59,237 nucleotides of DNA, from NCBI GenBank assembly GCA_009695205.1, contig SIBK01000021.1:1-59237 (forward strand), read 5' to 3'. The position numbers and the translations under genes are program-made. Shown one piece after another: positions 1-8,671 of this stretch; position 1 is the stretch's first letter, and every line of letters starts with the position of its first letter. This DNA comes from Pedosphaera sp. GTDB taxonomy: Bacteria; Verrucomicrobiota; Verrucomicrobiia; Limisphaerales; UBA9464. The notes under the pieces are model-generated. The model ran no database searches and was not told the DNA's origin. It saw only the letters and a program-made list of their open reading frames with translations.

Positions 1-1323
1 GCCTACTACATCGAATCCCTGCACAAAGAGGGCGGCGGTGGTGATGTGAACCAAGTCGCTTGGAAATTGGCGAGTCAAGCTAGTGACGACGGATTGGTTC
101 CGATTCCGGGCGGATTCCTTACGGCTCTTTCTGGAGTGCCTGCGGCCCCAGAAGGTTCATTCACAGAGGAGACTCCTAAAGACAAAGCCAAGGGAGTTGC
201 GCCAAACACCATAGTGCGGATCTCTCATCGGGATGGGAAGACCGTGTGGACGGCCGCCAACACGAGCCTGAAGTTTGACGGCGTCGCAGTGGCGCCGGTC
301 TACGTAGCGGATGGCAATGTATTGACGATTACCTACACACCGCCGGCATTGCTGCCGACCTTGTCGGCTCACACGTTTACGTTAAGCTACCTGGATGCGG
401 GTGGAAACGCGGCAACCAAGGATTGGACGTTCACGGTTATGCCCTGGTCGGGACCGGCCAAGGACAAAGTGGCTGGCTACCCTGGATTGATCCTCGGTAA
501 CGGAGGATACTCGGCCGACAAGGAAGGTCATTCCGGAAAAGCTGGAGACTATGCGTACGCGGCCCCGAAGGGTGGATCGGTTATGATTCTGGACGTCACC
601 TTCATGAACGCAGCGGTCGCCGCAGACGAGCTGAGCATGTCGTTCTGGCAGAAGAGGGTGGACACTGCAGATTCATCCTCGTTCTGGCTGCACGCGCCGG
701 CTGCAAATAACGGTCAGCGTAACTTCCAGGCGCACCTACCATGGAGCAACGGTCATATCTACTTCGATACCAGCGGCTGCTGCAATGCGGATCAACGGAT
801 CGAGGCGGATGCTCTCTTCGATTTAGCGACCTGGAAAGAATGGCATCACTTTGTGTTCTCCAAAAAAGGAGGCTCGAAGCAGATCTGGATCGACGGCGTA
901 ATGTTCCTGGAAGGATCTGACGCGGCCCCATTATTCAAGGACATCACCAAGCTATACATCGGCGCGGGTGAATCGGGTGGCAGTAATAGCAAGGGCTCGA
1001 TTGATGACTTCGGTATTTACTCGAAGCAGTTGGCCGAAGCGGACGTGAAGGCACTGGCCGGTGGCAAGTTGCCCTCGGACCTGGGTGCTGCAAAGGGTCT
1101 CATCGGTTATTGGGACTTCAATGATGCGGTACCCCCTGCTGGAGGTGGAGTCGTCAATCTGAAAGCAGTGGCTGATGGCCTCGGCAAGGTAACGATCACC
1201 TTTACCGGTGCGGGTGTGGTGCAGTCGTCTGACTCAGTGAACGGCACCTATGCCGACACCGCGATCAAGAGCGGTGACGTAATCACTGCTGTTGGTGCGA
1301 AGTTCTACAAAGGCAAGAAGTAA
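1..1323 (+). CDS. Secreted LamG-type protein, 3' part of a gene cut by the window edge
   Basis: The reading frame is open from base 1, so the gene begins left of the window; the GTG at 46 is internal. The first codons read YYIESLHKEGGGGD, a phrase I know from sugar-binding (PA14/CBM-like) domains of large secreted verrucomicrobial proteins. An Ig-like stretch follows, then a concanavalin/LamG domain at about bases 600-1065, with SMSFWQK, a WKEWHHFVF strand, an IWIDG turn and SIDDFGIYSK near its end. A short beta-rich tail closes the protein. No membrane anchor or PEP-CTERM sorting tail is visible at the C-terminus. The role is probably carbohydrate or surface binding outside the cell; the substrate cannot be told. 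The gene is followed by a strong intrinsic terminator, so it ends its own transcript. Confidence 0.8.
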   Translation, partial: AYYIESLHKEGGGGDVNQVAWKLASQASDDGLVPIPGGFLTALSGVPAAPEGSFTEETPKDKAKGVAPNTIVRISHRDGKTVWTAANTSLKFDGVAVAPVYVADGNVLTITYTPPALLPTLSAHTFTLSYLDAGGNAATKDWTFTVMPWSGPAKDKVAGYPGLILGNGGYSADKEGHSGKAGDYAYAAPKGGSVMILDVTFMNAAVAADELSMSFWQKRVDTADSSSFWLHAPAANNGQRNFQAHLPWSNGHIYFDTSGCCNADQRIEADALFDLATWKEWHHFVFSKKGGSKQIWIDGVMFLEGSDAAPLFKDITKLYIGAGESGGSNSKGSIDDFGIYSKQLAEADVKALAGGKLPSDLGAAKGLIGYWDFNDAVPPAGGGVVNLKAVADGLGKVTITFTGAGVVQSSDSVNGTYADTAIKSGDVITAVGAKFYKGKK

Positions 1324-1345
1324 TCGTTCGTTAAAATTCTTCACG

Positions 1346-1374
1346 GGGGCCGGGCGCAAGCCCGGCCCCTTTTC
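1346..1374 (+). terminator. Intrinsic terminator after the LamG gene
   Basis: A perfect 10-bp GC stem (GGGGCCGGGC / GCCCGGCCCC) closes a GCAA tetraloop and runs into TTTT. It starts 22 bases after the stop codon of the LamG gene, in the right orientation. Confidence 0.9.
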
Positions 1375-1757
1375 CGTTCAAGGGCAGCAAGCAAGCCGCT
1401 TCGTGAAAAGTTCGCTACAACAAACCAAGCCCGGGACTCCTGATATCGCAGCGAGACGTCTTGCTGAATTGGAAAAGCCTGACACCGGCAGGGCCCGCAC
1501 CCCGCCCTCCCCACATCGGATGGGGGAAAGGGTGGCCGCAGAGTTCGGGTGAGGGGTCACTTAGTTTCCACGGGGTCAGGAGCCACTGCGCAAATCGCTC
1601 ATGAGCTCGACCGGGGCACGCCATCCAATATCTCCCATGCCTGCCGTGGCGAAACTGCAGCCCTCTGTCATGAATCTTCTCTACAAAGTGACAGGTAAAG
1701 TTAAGTTGAGATTCCGCCCCTGGTTAGGGGTTTTTCGCGAGACGGGACCGCGGTGGA
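1374..1757. other. Non-coding stretch between convergent genes
   Basis: I see no convincing gene here. It holds a copy of a dispersed repeat at 1434-1502, a CT-rich partly palindromic patch at about 1500-1550, and a small hairpin with a T-run at 1717-1735 (CCCCT, 4-base loop, AGGGG, then TTTTT). That hairpin reads as a weak plus-strand terminator. Confidence 0.5.
1434..1502. repeat. Dispersed intergenic repeat, copy 1
   Basis: The sequence starting GGACTCCTGATATCGC is repeated at 49278 with only scattered substitutions over about 60 bases, and both copies lie outside genes. In one frame both would read something like DIAARR.AELEK, so the unit could be a gene fragment or a REP-like element. 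Its nature is unknown. Confidence 0.6.
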
Positions 1758-2402
1758 CTATTCGGAAAGTTGAGTAACGTTTTCTGGAGTTATAACACGA
1801 TAATTCCGCTCGAAATAACTTTGCGAGCTGCCCGCAGCCTTGCCCGGTTCGTCGCCATCCATTCTCGGAACGATGGCAAGCTGGATTACCCGGGATTGCA
1901 CAAGCGGCCGATAATAAGGCTCATAGTTCGCCACCAGTACCAGATGGGGCTTATCCGTCTTGGGGCGGGCGGCTGCGATCTCTTCCCGGCTCGCCAGTCC
2001 AACAAACAGTACCAACGCATCGACATCGCTGTGCTGACTGATCAGTTTCGACAGTTGTCCTGGCTCCATAAAAATGCCCGTTCTGGACAGGGAAGGGGCG
2101 GCAATGGTTGCCTTCGCCACGGCGGCGATTTTTAGGCCCGTGCCTCCAATCGCTTTCTTGAAGGCCTTGATCTGGGCTTCCGTCGTAGGAGCCAGCGCCT
2201 GATAGTCACCGAACGCAGCGTCCACGAGGACAACGCGGCCCGAGTTATGGAGCAATTTGGCGGTTTCCAGGGCTGCACCCCGGCCAAGCGCCTGAAATGG
2301 ATCGAGATCGATCCCCACCGAGGTCACCGTGCGATATATCAAAATCCAGGCTGCCCCAATCAAAGCGACCAGTGCGATCGCTTTCAACGCTTTCGAATTC
2401 AT
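1758..2402 (-). CDS. Hypothetical membrane-anchored protein
   Basis: This 214-residue protein is of no family I recognise. The ATG at 2402 is chosen because it directly precedes a good N-terminal anchor (MNSKALKAIALVALIGAAWI) and lies 7 bp after the stop of the upstream pseudopilin gene. Residues after the anchor form an alternating alpha/beta soluble domain with strands such as GRVVLVDAAF, VDALVLFVGLA and HLVLVANYEP, so it should face the periplasm. It appears co-transcribed with the pseudopilin gene, which may mean a role in the same envelope or secretion process, but this is only an inference from position. Confidence 0.6.
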   Translation of the reverse strand: MNSKALKAIALVALIGAAWILIYRTVTSVGIDLDPFQALGRGAALETAKLLHNSGRVVLVDAAFGDYQALAPTTEAQIKAFKKAIGGTGLKIAAVAKATIAAPSLSRTGIFMEPGQLSKLISQHSDVDALVLFVGLASREEIAAARPKTDKPHLVLVANYEPYYRPLVQSRVIQLAIVPRMDGDEPGKAAGSSQSYFERNYRVITPENVTQLSE

Positions 2403-2409
2403 ATTGGAA

Positions 2410-3150
2410 TCACTGCTCGAACCAGACGTAATTATACACACTGTTTGTGGAAGGAGGGTTATACTCCCAGGGGCCGGTCGATTTATTGTAATAAATGGGC
2501 GTGTAATTCACGTGCCCATCCACAAACGACGCGTTACTCCTGGCTTTGTCGGTGCGCTGCTGGAATTTTGTAATTCCGTCATGCCATGTTACCGGGCCAT
2601 GCGCCGCGTATTCCACGGCCAGGATGGTGCGCGTTGCCTGCTGAATGCTGCCGATTTTCTTGCCACTGATATTGGGAGCCCAGGGGACGCCATTGAAGAT
2701 GTAGCTGTTGTAATCCTGGAAAGGGTCCCGGTAGGAGGGGGCATTCAATCCGAGCAGCAGCGGGAAACCGAAGTCACTGGGACATTGGAAAATCATGTCA
2801 TTCGTGGAAGGGTTATTGGTGCTGCTTAGACCGACATACGATTTGATCAGTCGCTTGTACATCACCCAGGGCCTCGGGTCCGCCGGTACGGCGGTAATCC
2901 CGGGAAGCGTGTCCGCAAAATCGCCGGCGTAGAGCATCAGACCCAGCCCGATCTGCCGAAGGTTGCTCACACACTTGATTTTTTGCGCCTTGCCCTTTGC
3001 TTTTGCCAGGGAGGGAAGCAGCATTGACGCCAGAATGCTGATGATCGCGATAACCACCAGCAATTCAATCAGGGTGAATCCTCGCCGCAGGAACGGTTGC
3101 CCTCTGCCAGCGCAACGGCGTGGAGCGATGTTTGTCGAGAGGTTCTTCAT
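2410..3150 (-). CDS. Type II secretion pseudopilin-like protein (prepilin N-terminal motif)
   Basis: The N-terminus carries a prepilin peptidase site and hydrophobic helix, [20 protein letters not shown], with G before F and E at +5 as the family requires. The rest resembles the G-type pseudopilin-like proteins that are abundant in Verrucomicrobiota and Planctomycetota: [19 protein letters not shown] after the helix and a C-terminal SFVDGHVNY motif. The length of 246 residues is typical. ATG 3150 is used; a TTG nine bases upstream is the alternative, and neither has a clear ribosome site. The specific partner system cannot be told because no secretion ATPase or peptidase is in the window. Confidence 0.85.
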   Translation of the reverse strand: MKNLSTNIAPRRCAGRGQPFLRRGFTLIELLVVIAIISILASMLLPSLAKAKGKAQKIKCVSNLRQIGLGLMLYAGDFADTLPGITAVPADPRPWVMYKRLIKSYVGLSSTNNPSTNDMIFQCPSDFGFPLLLGLNAPSYRDPFQDYNSYIFNGVPWAPNISGKKIGSIQQATRTILAVEYAAHGPVTWHDGITKFQQRTDKARSNASFVDGHVNYTPIYYNKSTGPWEYNPPSTNSVYNYVWFEQ

Positions 3151-3403
3151 AAAAACCAAGATCTTTAATCAATGGGTTAAAGCAAGCTAAATCACATAGA
3201 CGTGGTGGCCGGAGACGGCGGTTGCCGACACTCGCTGAAAGCCTAGCCACGAGCCTTTCAGCATAGGGTTGACGTCGCCCGCGATCACAGCGCCGTAGCC
3301 GCCCAGCCAGAGTACACAGGCCCATGCCAATGCCCCTCACGCTTGGCGGTGCTTTCCGCATGCACTCTCGCTTTCCACGATCCACAAAACTACCCTCGCA
3401 TCC

Positions 3404-3548
3404 ATGCCCGACGTCACCCAGTTGCTCAGCGTTATTGAGTCCGGTGATCCTCGCGCCGCGTACGGTGGATCGGCATTGGGCCTTTGCTCGGGCCTGGCTG
3501 AAGCGCACGATTCGCCCATCCCTTTCCGGCCCGAAGAGCATGGCCTGA
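3404..3548 (+). pseudogene. ECF sigma factor remnant with its core deleted
   Basis: The first 19 codons (3404-3460) read MPDVTQLLSVIESGDPRAA, matching the start of the ECF sigma factor at 51006 (MNEITRILERVDQGDPKAA). From 3462, in another frame, comes TVDRHWAFARAWLKRTIR, which matches the C-terminal end of the same family (at 51 kb: STAERLWSCARAWLFREL). Everything in between, roughly 150 residues that would hold sigma regions 2 and most of 4, is missing, so this is a gene collapsed by an internal deletion. It lies upstream of a kinase remnant, the same order as the 51-55 kb module. Confidence 0.7.
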
Positions 3549-3751
3549 AAGATCAAAACTTCTATAGCAGCCGAGGCGACGAGGCCATTCATCCCCGGAA
3601 AGTCGGGCGAAGCGTTTGGAGTTTGAGCCGCCTTGTGTCGACTGCTACAACTGCTCCGTCGATTTCCTAAATTGGATGGCGTGATTTGCGGCGGGATCTC
3701 GCATGTCAGGGTTGAAGGGCCGATCGGGCCTCGATCTAATGGATTTGAATC

Positions 3752-4062
3752 ATGACTGAACGCGAATTTTCATCGAAGCCATCGAGATTACCACGCCCGA
3801 AGCGCAAGCAGCCTATCTTCAAGGGGCGTGCGGCAAGGACGCCGCTCTCCGCCGCAAGGTGGAGGAGTTGATAAACGAACACTTCTCGAACGACACCCTG
3901 CTGGCGGGATCCGCCCTCGACGCAACACGAACCGCCACCCTCGAACCTCCCTTTCAGGAAGCCCTCGCACAGATGCTCGGCCGCTACAAGCTGCTCAAAC
4001 AAATCGGCGAAGGCGGCTTTGGCGAAGTCTGGATGGCCGAACAACGCGAATTGAAGCCATGA
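3752..4062 (+). pseudogene. Ser/Thr protein kinase remnant (N-terminus and P-loop only)
   Basis: The piece begins MTERE and then needs a one-base frame change near 3765 to continue as IFIEAIEITTPEAQAAYLQG, a common start of verrucomicrobial Ser/Thr kinases. It runs to the glycine loop YKLLKQIGEGGFGEVWMAEQ and stops at 4062, just before the catalytic lysine. It therefore lacks the whole catalytic core and cannot be active. It pairs with the sigma factor remnant upstream and is followed at once by a REP-like hairpin. Confidence 0.75.
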
Positions 4063-4083
4063 ACCGCTGCTGGGAGGAGATTT

Positions 4084-4109
4084 GCGCGGACTGCCGTCCG
4101 CGACTACGG
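4084..4109 (-). repeat. REP-like hairpin repeat, copy 1
   Basis: CGCGGAC-TGCC-GTCCGCG forms a 7-bp stem at 4085-4102 flanked by GACTACGG. The reverse complement (CCGTAGTCGCGGAC...) recurs at 55663-55706. Both copies directly follow the end of a kinase gene or remnant, and both are followed within 15-30 bases by GACGGTTCATGG / AACGGTTCATGG. Confidence 0.65.
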
Positions 4110-4193
4110 AGCGACGGTTCATGGAGCGCCACCAATTGATTTCGAGAAAGGGGCTGAATATCTGCCGCGGTTTCCATATCTTTCAGCCGCCCC

Positions 4194-5291
4194 ATGGCTA
4201 CCAGACTTTTCGTCAACTGGATTGCCGCCATCTTGGCAAGTGGTGTTTTGTGCAGCGCCCAGGAGCGTTCAAAATTGAAAGTGAAAAAGATATTTAGAAT
4301 CCCACGGCTACATGCCGTGATGCTCTGCACCTACCTGATGGCGTGCAGGTCCGCGCTTGGCGACAACCTGCCGACGTGGAGGTTTGATTCCGTGACGCTC
4401 ACAAACGGCGGCCCCCCGGCGACGGTGCAACGAGCGTGGATGCCTGGACGGCTTGCCCGTCACCCTGTCATTCTCTTGCTGGGTTCGCTTGGAACAAACG
4501 CGCTGCCCGATTGGAGCACGAATCTCGTCCAGGGCGGTTATATGCTGGCGGCCTTCAGCGTTGCACACCCACTAGATCCCGACCCTGCGCGCCGTGCGCA
4601 GTGGCTCGTATTCGACGAACGATTCGCACATAGCTATGTCCTGGGAGGCGTCCGCACGCCCGGCGATGCCGGACGCGTGATCGATTATCTCGTGGCTCTT
4701 CCGGAAGTGGATGCGGACAAGATTGGTTGGTTTGGCAGTTCGACGACTGGCATTTTCGGGTTGGCGGCGGCGGTGCACGAGCCACGCATCAAGGCCATTG
4801 TCGCGTTCGTTGCTACCGGCGCCTACGAACGGTGGCTAAGCACCTGGCAGCCCAACGGACTCTGGCGCGGTGGCACCAACGGGCTGTGGCCCGAAACGGT
4901 GGCCTTGCTTCCAAGGGCTGATCCCATTCATTCGGTCTCAAATCTGTTCCCTACCGCTGTTCTAATGATCAGCGGCGCCGTAGACAAGGTGGTAGACCCG
5001 GCCAGCGCCCAGACGTTCATCGAGGCTGCACAGCCCTATTATACCCGCGATCCCGAGCGTCTTCGATTTGTGCGGTACGAGGGTCGTGGGCATAACCTTC
5101 CCCGCGACATCCTGCAGCTCTACGCCGAGCATTGGTTCCGACTCTACCTGCATCCGACTCGACAGCCGCCCGCACCGAACCCATCGACGCCGACCCTGAC
5201 CGAGAGCGCTCGACGCACCGCCGTAAGCGCGACCCCGCACGAGACGGTTATTGGTGCCACACCAGCGCCATCGGGCAAGGTCCCCCGATGA
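4194..5291 (+). CDS. Exported alpha/beta hydrolase (dienelactone hydrolase-like)
   Basis: The fold is an alpha/beta hydrolase: strand HPVILLLGSLG, a nucleophile elbow in KIGWFGSSTTGIFG (likely Ser in GSSTT), an acid in SGAVDKVVDP and the catalytic His in YEGRGHNLP. It is therefore probably a serine esterase or peptidase-like enzyme; the substrate is unknown. The start is uncertain. ATG 4194 gives a 365-residue product with two hydrophobic N-terminal stretches. GTG 4281 or ATG 4320 would give a cleaner signal peptide (VKKIFRIPRLHAVMLC...SALGD). Either way the product looks exported. The C-terminal 50 residues are Pro/Thr/Ala rich and look disordered. A long perfect inverted repeat lies 125 bp downstream. 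Confidence 0.7.
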   Translation: MATRLFVNWIAAILASGVLCSAQERSKLKVKKIFRIPRLHAVMLCTYLMACRSALGDNLPTWRFDSVTLTNGGPPATVQRAWMPGRLARHPVILLLGSLGTNALPDWSTNLVQGGYMLAAFSVAHPLDPDPARRAQWLVFDERFAHSYVLGGVRTPGDAGRVIDYLVALPEVDADKIGWFGSSTTGIFGLAAAVHEPRIKAIVAFVATGAYERWLSTWQPNGLWRGGTNGLWPETVALLPRADPIHSVSNLFPTAVLMISGAVDKVVDPASAQTFIEAAQPYYTRDPERLRFVRYEGRGHNLPRDILQLYAEHWFRLYLHPTRQPPAPNPSTPTLTESARRTAVSATPHETVIGATPAPSGKVPR

Positions 5292-5664
5292 ACGGGTGCA
5301 GGTCGAGGATCAGGCCAATGAACCGACTGCTTCCTCGCACTCTCCGCCACTCCGAGCGGGGGAGAGGTGGCGCTTAGATCTAGGGTCCCGAGGAGCTTTC
5401 TCTCCCAGACCCTCTCCACCCACGCAACCTTTTGTTGCAGGTGCAACAAAAGGTTGCGTGGGTGTTTGAGTGGACATTCTGGCGGTGATCGGCGCTCGCT
5501 TGCATATTACCTCCGTGCACGCGCGCGGAGACGAGAATTCTCGTGTCGTGAATCTTTCTGAGGATGCGTTCCAACCCTTCGGTGCCACTGCACTTCCAGG
5601 AAGAAAGCAGTCCCGAGGGTTTGGAACCCGGCGAAAACCGACCTTTCACCAATCACTCAACGTG
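5292..5664. other. Non-coding stretch between the hydrolase gene and ffh
   Basis: Apart from the inverted repeat at 5417-5464 there is a CT-rich patch around 5336-5415 (CACTCTCCGCC, then GGGGGAGAGG) like those at 1500 and 33620. I see no gene. Confidence 0.5.
5417..5464. repeat. Perfect 23-bp inverted repeat, probable bidirectional terminator
   Basis: Two exactly complementary 23-base arms (5417-5439 and 5442-5464) are separated by only GG. Inside each arm is CCTTTTGTTGCA or its complement. It lies between the convergent hydrolase and ffh genes, so a shared terminator is plausible, but arms this long and perfect are also typical of small mobile or REP-type elements. Confidence 0.75.
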
Positions 5665-7011
5665 TCACCGTTTCATCGGCATGCCCGGGAACCCACCCCC
5701 CATTTTCCCAAACATTTTTGAGAACTTGCTCATCTTCCGCATTATTCCTTGCATCTCGTCGAAGCGGCGCATGACATTATTTACCTCGGTGACAGTGACG
5801 CCGCTGCCGCGGGCGATACGCAGACGGCGCTTGGCGTTCAAGACCTGGGGTTTGGCACGTTCCTGCTGGGTCATAGCGCACAAAATTCCCTCCATCCGGC
5901 GAAATTCCTTTTCCCCCTTGGAAAGGTCCGCTCCCTTCAACATTTGGTCACCACCGGGTAACAGACCTACCAAATCCTCCAACGGCCCGAGTTTCTTCAT
6001 CGCTCGGAGTTGATCGAGGAAATCCTGAAGATCGAACCGGCCCTTGCGCATCTTTTCCTCGAGGCGCATCGCCTCATCCATGTCAACAGCTGCCGCCGCC
6101 TTTTCGACGAGCGAGACGACGTCGCCCATGCCCAGAATCCGCTGGGCCATTCGCTCGGGATGGAACGGTTCAAAGTCCTCGAGTTTTTCCCCAAGTCCCA
6201 TGAACTTGATGGGTCGGCCGACGACGGAGCGAAATGAGAGAGCGGCGCCACCGCGCGCATCACCGTCCAGTTTGGTCAGAATTGCGCCGGTGACTCCCAG
6301 AGAGCGATCGAAATGGGTGGCGACATTAACCGCCTCCTGGCCGGTGGCAGCATCCAGCACGAGGAGGATTTCCTGCGGCTTGATGAGATCCCGCAAGCGG
6401 ACCAGTTCCTGCACCAGCGGTTCATCAATCTGGAGGCGGCCTGCGGTGTCGAAGAGTAGCGTGTTACGCTGGGTGGCAGCAGCCACTTCGAGCGCTGAAC
6501 GGGCGATTTTCAACACATCCGTCTCGCCCATCTGCGCGTGAACGGGAATTCCGAGTTTCTCCCCCAACACGGTCAACTGCTCCATTGCGGCGGGGCGGTA
6601 CACATCCGCCGCCACGAGCATCGGTGTTCTTCCCTGCTTTTGCAACCAGCGGGCCAGCTTTCCGGCGCTCGTGCTTTTTCCGGAGCCATGCAGACCGCAC
6701 AGGAGGATGCATGAGGGATTTTCGGTGAGCACTAGAGCGGCGTTTTCCGATCCGAGGAGAGTGACGAGTTCATCGTGGATGATCTTAATCATCTGATGCC
6801 CGGGCTGGACGCTTTGGATCACCGCCTCGCCAAGAGCCTTCTGCTTGACGTTTTCGATGAAATCGCGGGCGACCTTAAAGTGCACATCGGCTTCCAACAG
6901 GGCGAGCCGAACTTCCCGGAGAGAGTCAGAAACGTTCGTCTCCGAAATCTTACCCAGGCCGCGAAGATTTCGGAAAACGTTCTGCAACTTGCCGCTTAAC
7001 GACTCGAACAT
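5665..7011 (-). CDS. ffh: Signal recognition particle protein Ffh (SRP54 GTPase)
   Basis: Ffh binds the SRP RNA and signal sequences of nascent membrane proteins and delivers ribosomes to FtsY. The 448-residue product has the N domain (MFESLSGKLQNVFRNL onward), the G domain with P-loop CGLHGSGKST, VAADVYRPAA, LLFDTAGRL and LTKLDGDARGGAALS, and the methionine-rich M domain ending SKMFGKMGGGFPGMP. The usual Gln-Gly-Ser-Gly-Lys-Thr-Thr P-loop is His-Gly-Ser-Gly-Lys-Ser-Thr here, a mild change. The start at 7011 is chosen because MFESLS is the conserved family start; the frame extends 18 codons upstream without conserved sequence. No SRP RNA gene is evident next to it. Confidence 0.96.
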   Translation of the reverse strand: MFESLSGKLQNVFRNLRGLGKISETNVSDSLREVRLALLEADVHFKVARDFIENVKQKALGEAVIQSVQPGHQMIKIIHDELVTLLGSENAALVLTENPSCILLCGLHGSGKSTSAGKLARWLQKQGRTPMLVAADVYRPAAMEQLTVLGEKLGIPVHAQMGETDVLKIARSALEVAAATQRNTLLFDTAGRLQIDEPLVQELVRLRDLIKPQEILLVLDAATGQEAVNVATHFDRSLGVTGAILTKLDGDARGGAALSFRSVVGRPIKFMGLGEKLEDFEPFHPERMAQRILGMGDVVSLVEKAAAAVDMDEAMRLEEKMRKGRFDLQDFLDQLRAMKKLGPLEDLVGLLPGGDQMLKGADLSKGEKEFRRMEGILCAMTQQERAKPQVLNAKRRLRIARGSGVTVTEVNNVMRRFDEMQGIMRKMSKFSKMFGKMGGGFPGMPMKR

Positions 7012-7324
7012 ACGCCCGACGCTACGGACCCGCCGCAGCATCGCAAAGAAAATCCTCGGCATCAACGGGGTCGGTCAATAGTATTGTACAATGGACCTGC
7101 TAATACGACCTCATCCGCGATCTGCCAGGGAATTCTGGGTACGGAACGGTTGGCAGGCCGAAGTTCGTTTTCTTCCTCGTTTAGAATGCATCCGTAAGAA
7201 AATGTAACTATCTAATTTACAGATGGTTGTGCATGATAAATTGACATACCGAGGCTACCCCACCTACCTTCCCCTGTCCAGTTGAGGGGATAACCGGCTC
7301 CCACCACCAGGAATGGAGATCCGT
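7012..7324. other. Intergenic region upstream of ffh and the DUF5679 gene
   Basis: This AT-richer stretch separates the divergent ffh and DUF5679 genes. It contains a TTGACA box at 7241 that is a candidate promoter for the right-hand gene and a small 5-bp hairpin at 7271-7289 (CCCCT/AGGGG) in the leader. No RNA gene is recognisable. Confidence 0.5.
7241..7270 (+). promoter_or_regulatory. Possible sigma-70-type promoter of the DUF5679 gene
   Basis: A consensus -35 box TTGACA at 7241-7246 is followed after 18 bases by TACCTT, a weak -10. It lies about 55 bases before the leader hairpin and ribosome site of the gene at 7325. Confidence 0.35.
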
Positions 7325-7534
7325 ATGGCTGAAGGATATTGCGTTAAGTGCAAGGCAAAGAAGCCGATCGCCAATGCGATTGAAGAGACGATGAAGAACG
7401 GACGGAAGGCTGTGAAAGGCAAGTGCCCGACATGCGGCGTCGTCATGTTTAAAATCCTCGGTGGGAAGACCGTGTCTGCCCCTCCCGCCGTCGCTGCCGC
7501 TACCACCTCGGATTCCCGGGTTCCCAACGCATGA
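7325..7534 (+). CDS. DUF5679 zinc-ribbon protein
   Basis: This 69-residue protein has two CxxC knuckles, YCVKCKAKK and GKCPTCGVVMF, separated by a MKNGRKAVKG loop, the layout of DUF5679 proteins found widely in bacteria. It should bind one zinc ion; the function of the family is unknown. The start at ATG 7325 is supported by GGAG about eight bases upstream; an earlier ATG at 7313 overlaps that ribosome site. The C-terminal Ala/Pro/Thr-rich tail (res. 49-69) looks disordered. Confidence 0.85.
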   Translation: MAEGYCVKCKAKKPIANAIEETMKNGRKAVKGKCPTCGVVMFKILGGKTVSAPPAVAAATTSDSRVPNA

Positions 7535-7611
7535 CCGTACGGAAGTTTTTGTTGAGTGTCATGCCGGCTTGATTTGCCATGGCTCCCGAGAATGATTGGC
7601 GGATGACACCC

Positions 7612-8631
7612 ATGTCTCGTCGGCGTTTCCTCCGTGGCTCGGCCCTGAGTGCTGCAACGGTTGGCGCCACTACCTCCCTGCGCTCGGCACCGGTTCTGTC
7701 TTTGCAGCAACTCAGCGCCTCGGCTCCGTTGTTTGTATCCACCTGGCCGTTTGGCAAACCGGCCAATGAAGCGGGTATGGCGGTACTCACCGCCGGAGGT
7801 CTTCCATTGGATGCAATAGAACGGGGCATTGGCGTCACCGAATCGGACACGACGAACAGTTCTGTGGGATTGGGTGGGATTCCGAATGCGGAGGGTGTGG
7901 TACAACTCGACGCCTGCATCATGAGCGGCCCGGGGCATCGAGCGGGAAGCGTGGCGGCGCTCGAGGGCTACGCCCATCCGATTGCGATTGCACGGCGGGT
8001 GATGGAAACGACGCGGCACGTGATGTTGGTGGGCGAAGGCGCGGGAAAATTCGCTGAACACCAGGGTTTCGAGCGAGGTTCGGTGGTTTCTGCAAAGCAA
8101 AAGGCTGCTTGGAAAATGTGGAGAAAGGAGCAGCAGCAGGCATCTCGGGGCGAGGGAAAGCCAAAGAATCACGATACAATTGCGATGATTTTGCTGGCGC
8201 CCGATGGAAACATCTATGGCGGCTCCTCAACCAGCGGCTGGGGGTATAAGTTGGCCGGGCGAGTTGGCGATTCTCCGATTATTGGTGGTGGGCTCTATGT
8301 CAGCAACAAGGTTGGCGCAGCAGGTGCGACGGGGATTGGCGAAAACGTGATGCGTTATTGCGGATCCTTTCTCGTGGTGGAATTGATGCGGCAGGGGATG
8401 CACCCCCAGGAAGCCTGCCTGGAGACCATCCGCCAGATCGCCGCAATGGATCCCAAAGGCTTTGATCTCTCGATCAATTTCATCGCCCTTGACCGGAGTG
8501 GGCGGTTCGGGGCCGCCGGAACTGGGCAGGGATTTGAATACTCGGTCACGACGCGCGAATCCAGCCGGGTGCTCCAAAGTCCTGGATTAACTTCGACCGA
8601 CATCGGGCCGGTGGGCGGGAATCGGAAATGA
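7612..8631 (+). CDS. Tat-exported N4-(beta-N-acetylglucosaminyl)-L-asparaginase / isoaspartyl peptidase family
   Basis: This is an Ntn hydrolase of the glycosylasparaginase family, which cleaves amide bonds of glycosylated or iso-aspartyl asparagine after autoproteolysis. Visible family features are NSSVGLGGIPNAEG, LDACIMSG, the self-cleavage and nucleophile region KNHDTIAMI with Thr at the new N-terminus, and substrate-binding GGSSTSGWGYKLAGRVGDSPIIGGGLY. The start MSRRRFLRGSALSAATVG is a twin-arginine signal, so the enzyme is exported folded. ATGs at 7579 and 7603 are alternatives that only lengthen the leader. It stands alone between DUF5679 and the flippase gene. The substrate in this organism is not known. 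Confidence 0.9.
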   Translation: MSRRRFLRGSALSAATVGATTSLRSAPVLSLQQLSASAPLFVSTWPFGKPANEAGMAVLTAGGLPLDAIERGIGVTESDTTNSSVGLGGIPNAEGVVQLDACIMSGPGHRAGSVAALEGYAHPIAIARRVMETTRHVMLVGEGAGKFAEHQGFERGSVVSAKQKAAWKMWRKEQQQASRGEGKPKNHDTIAMILLAPDGNIYGGSSTSGWGYKLAGRVGDSPIIGGGLYVSNKVGAAGATGIGENVMRYCGSFLVVELMRQGMHPQEACLETIRQIAAMDPKGFDLSINFIALDRSGRFGAAGTGQGFEYSVTTRESSRVLQSPGLTSTDIGPVGGNRK

Positions 8632-8671
8632 GAAAGGGGTCGGGGCGGCATTGTGGGCTTGAACTAGTCGC

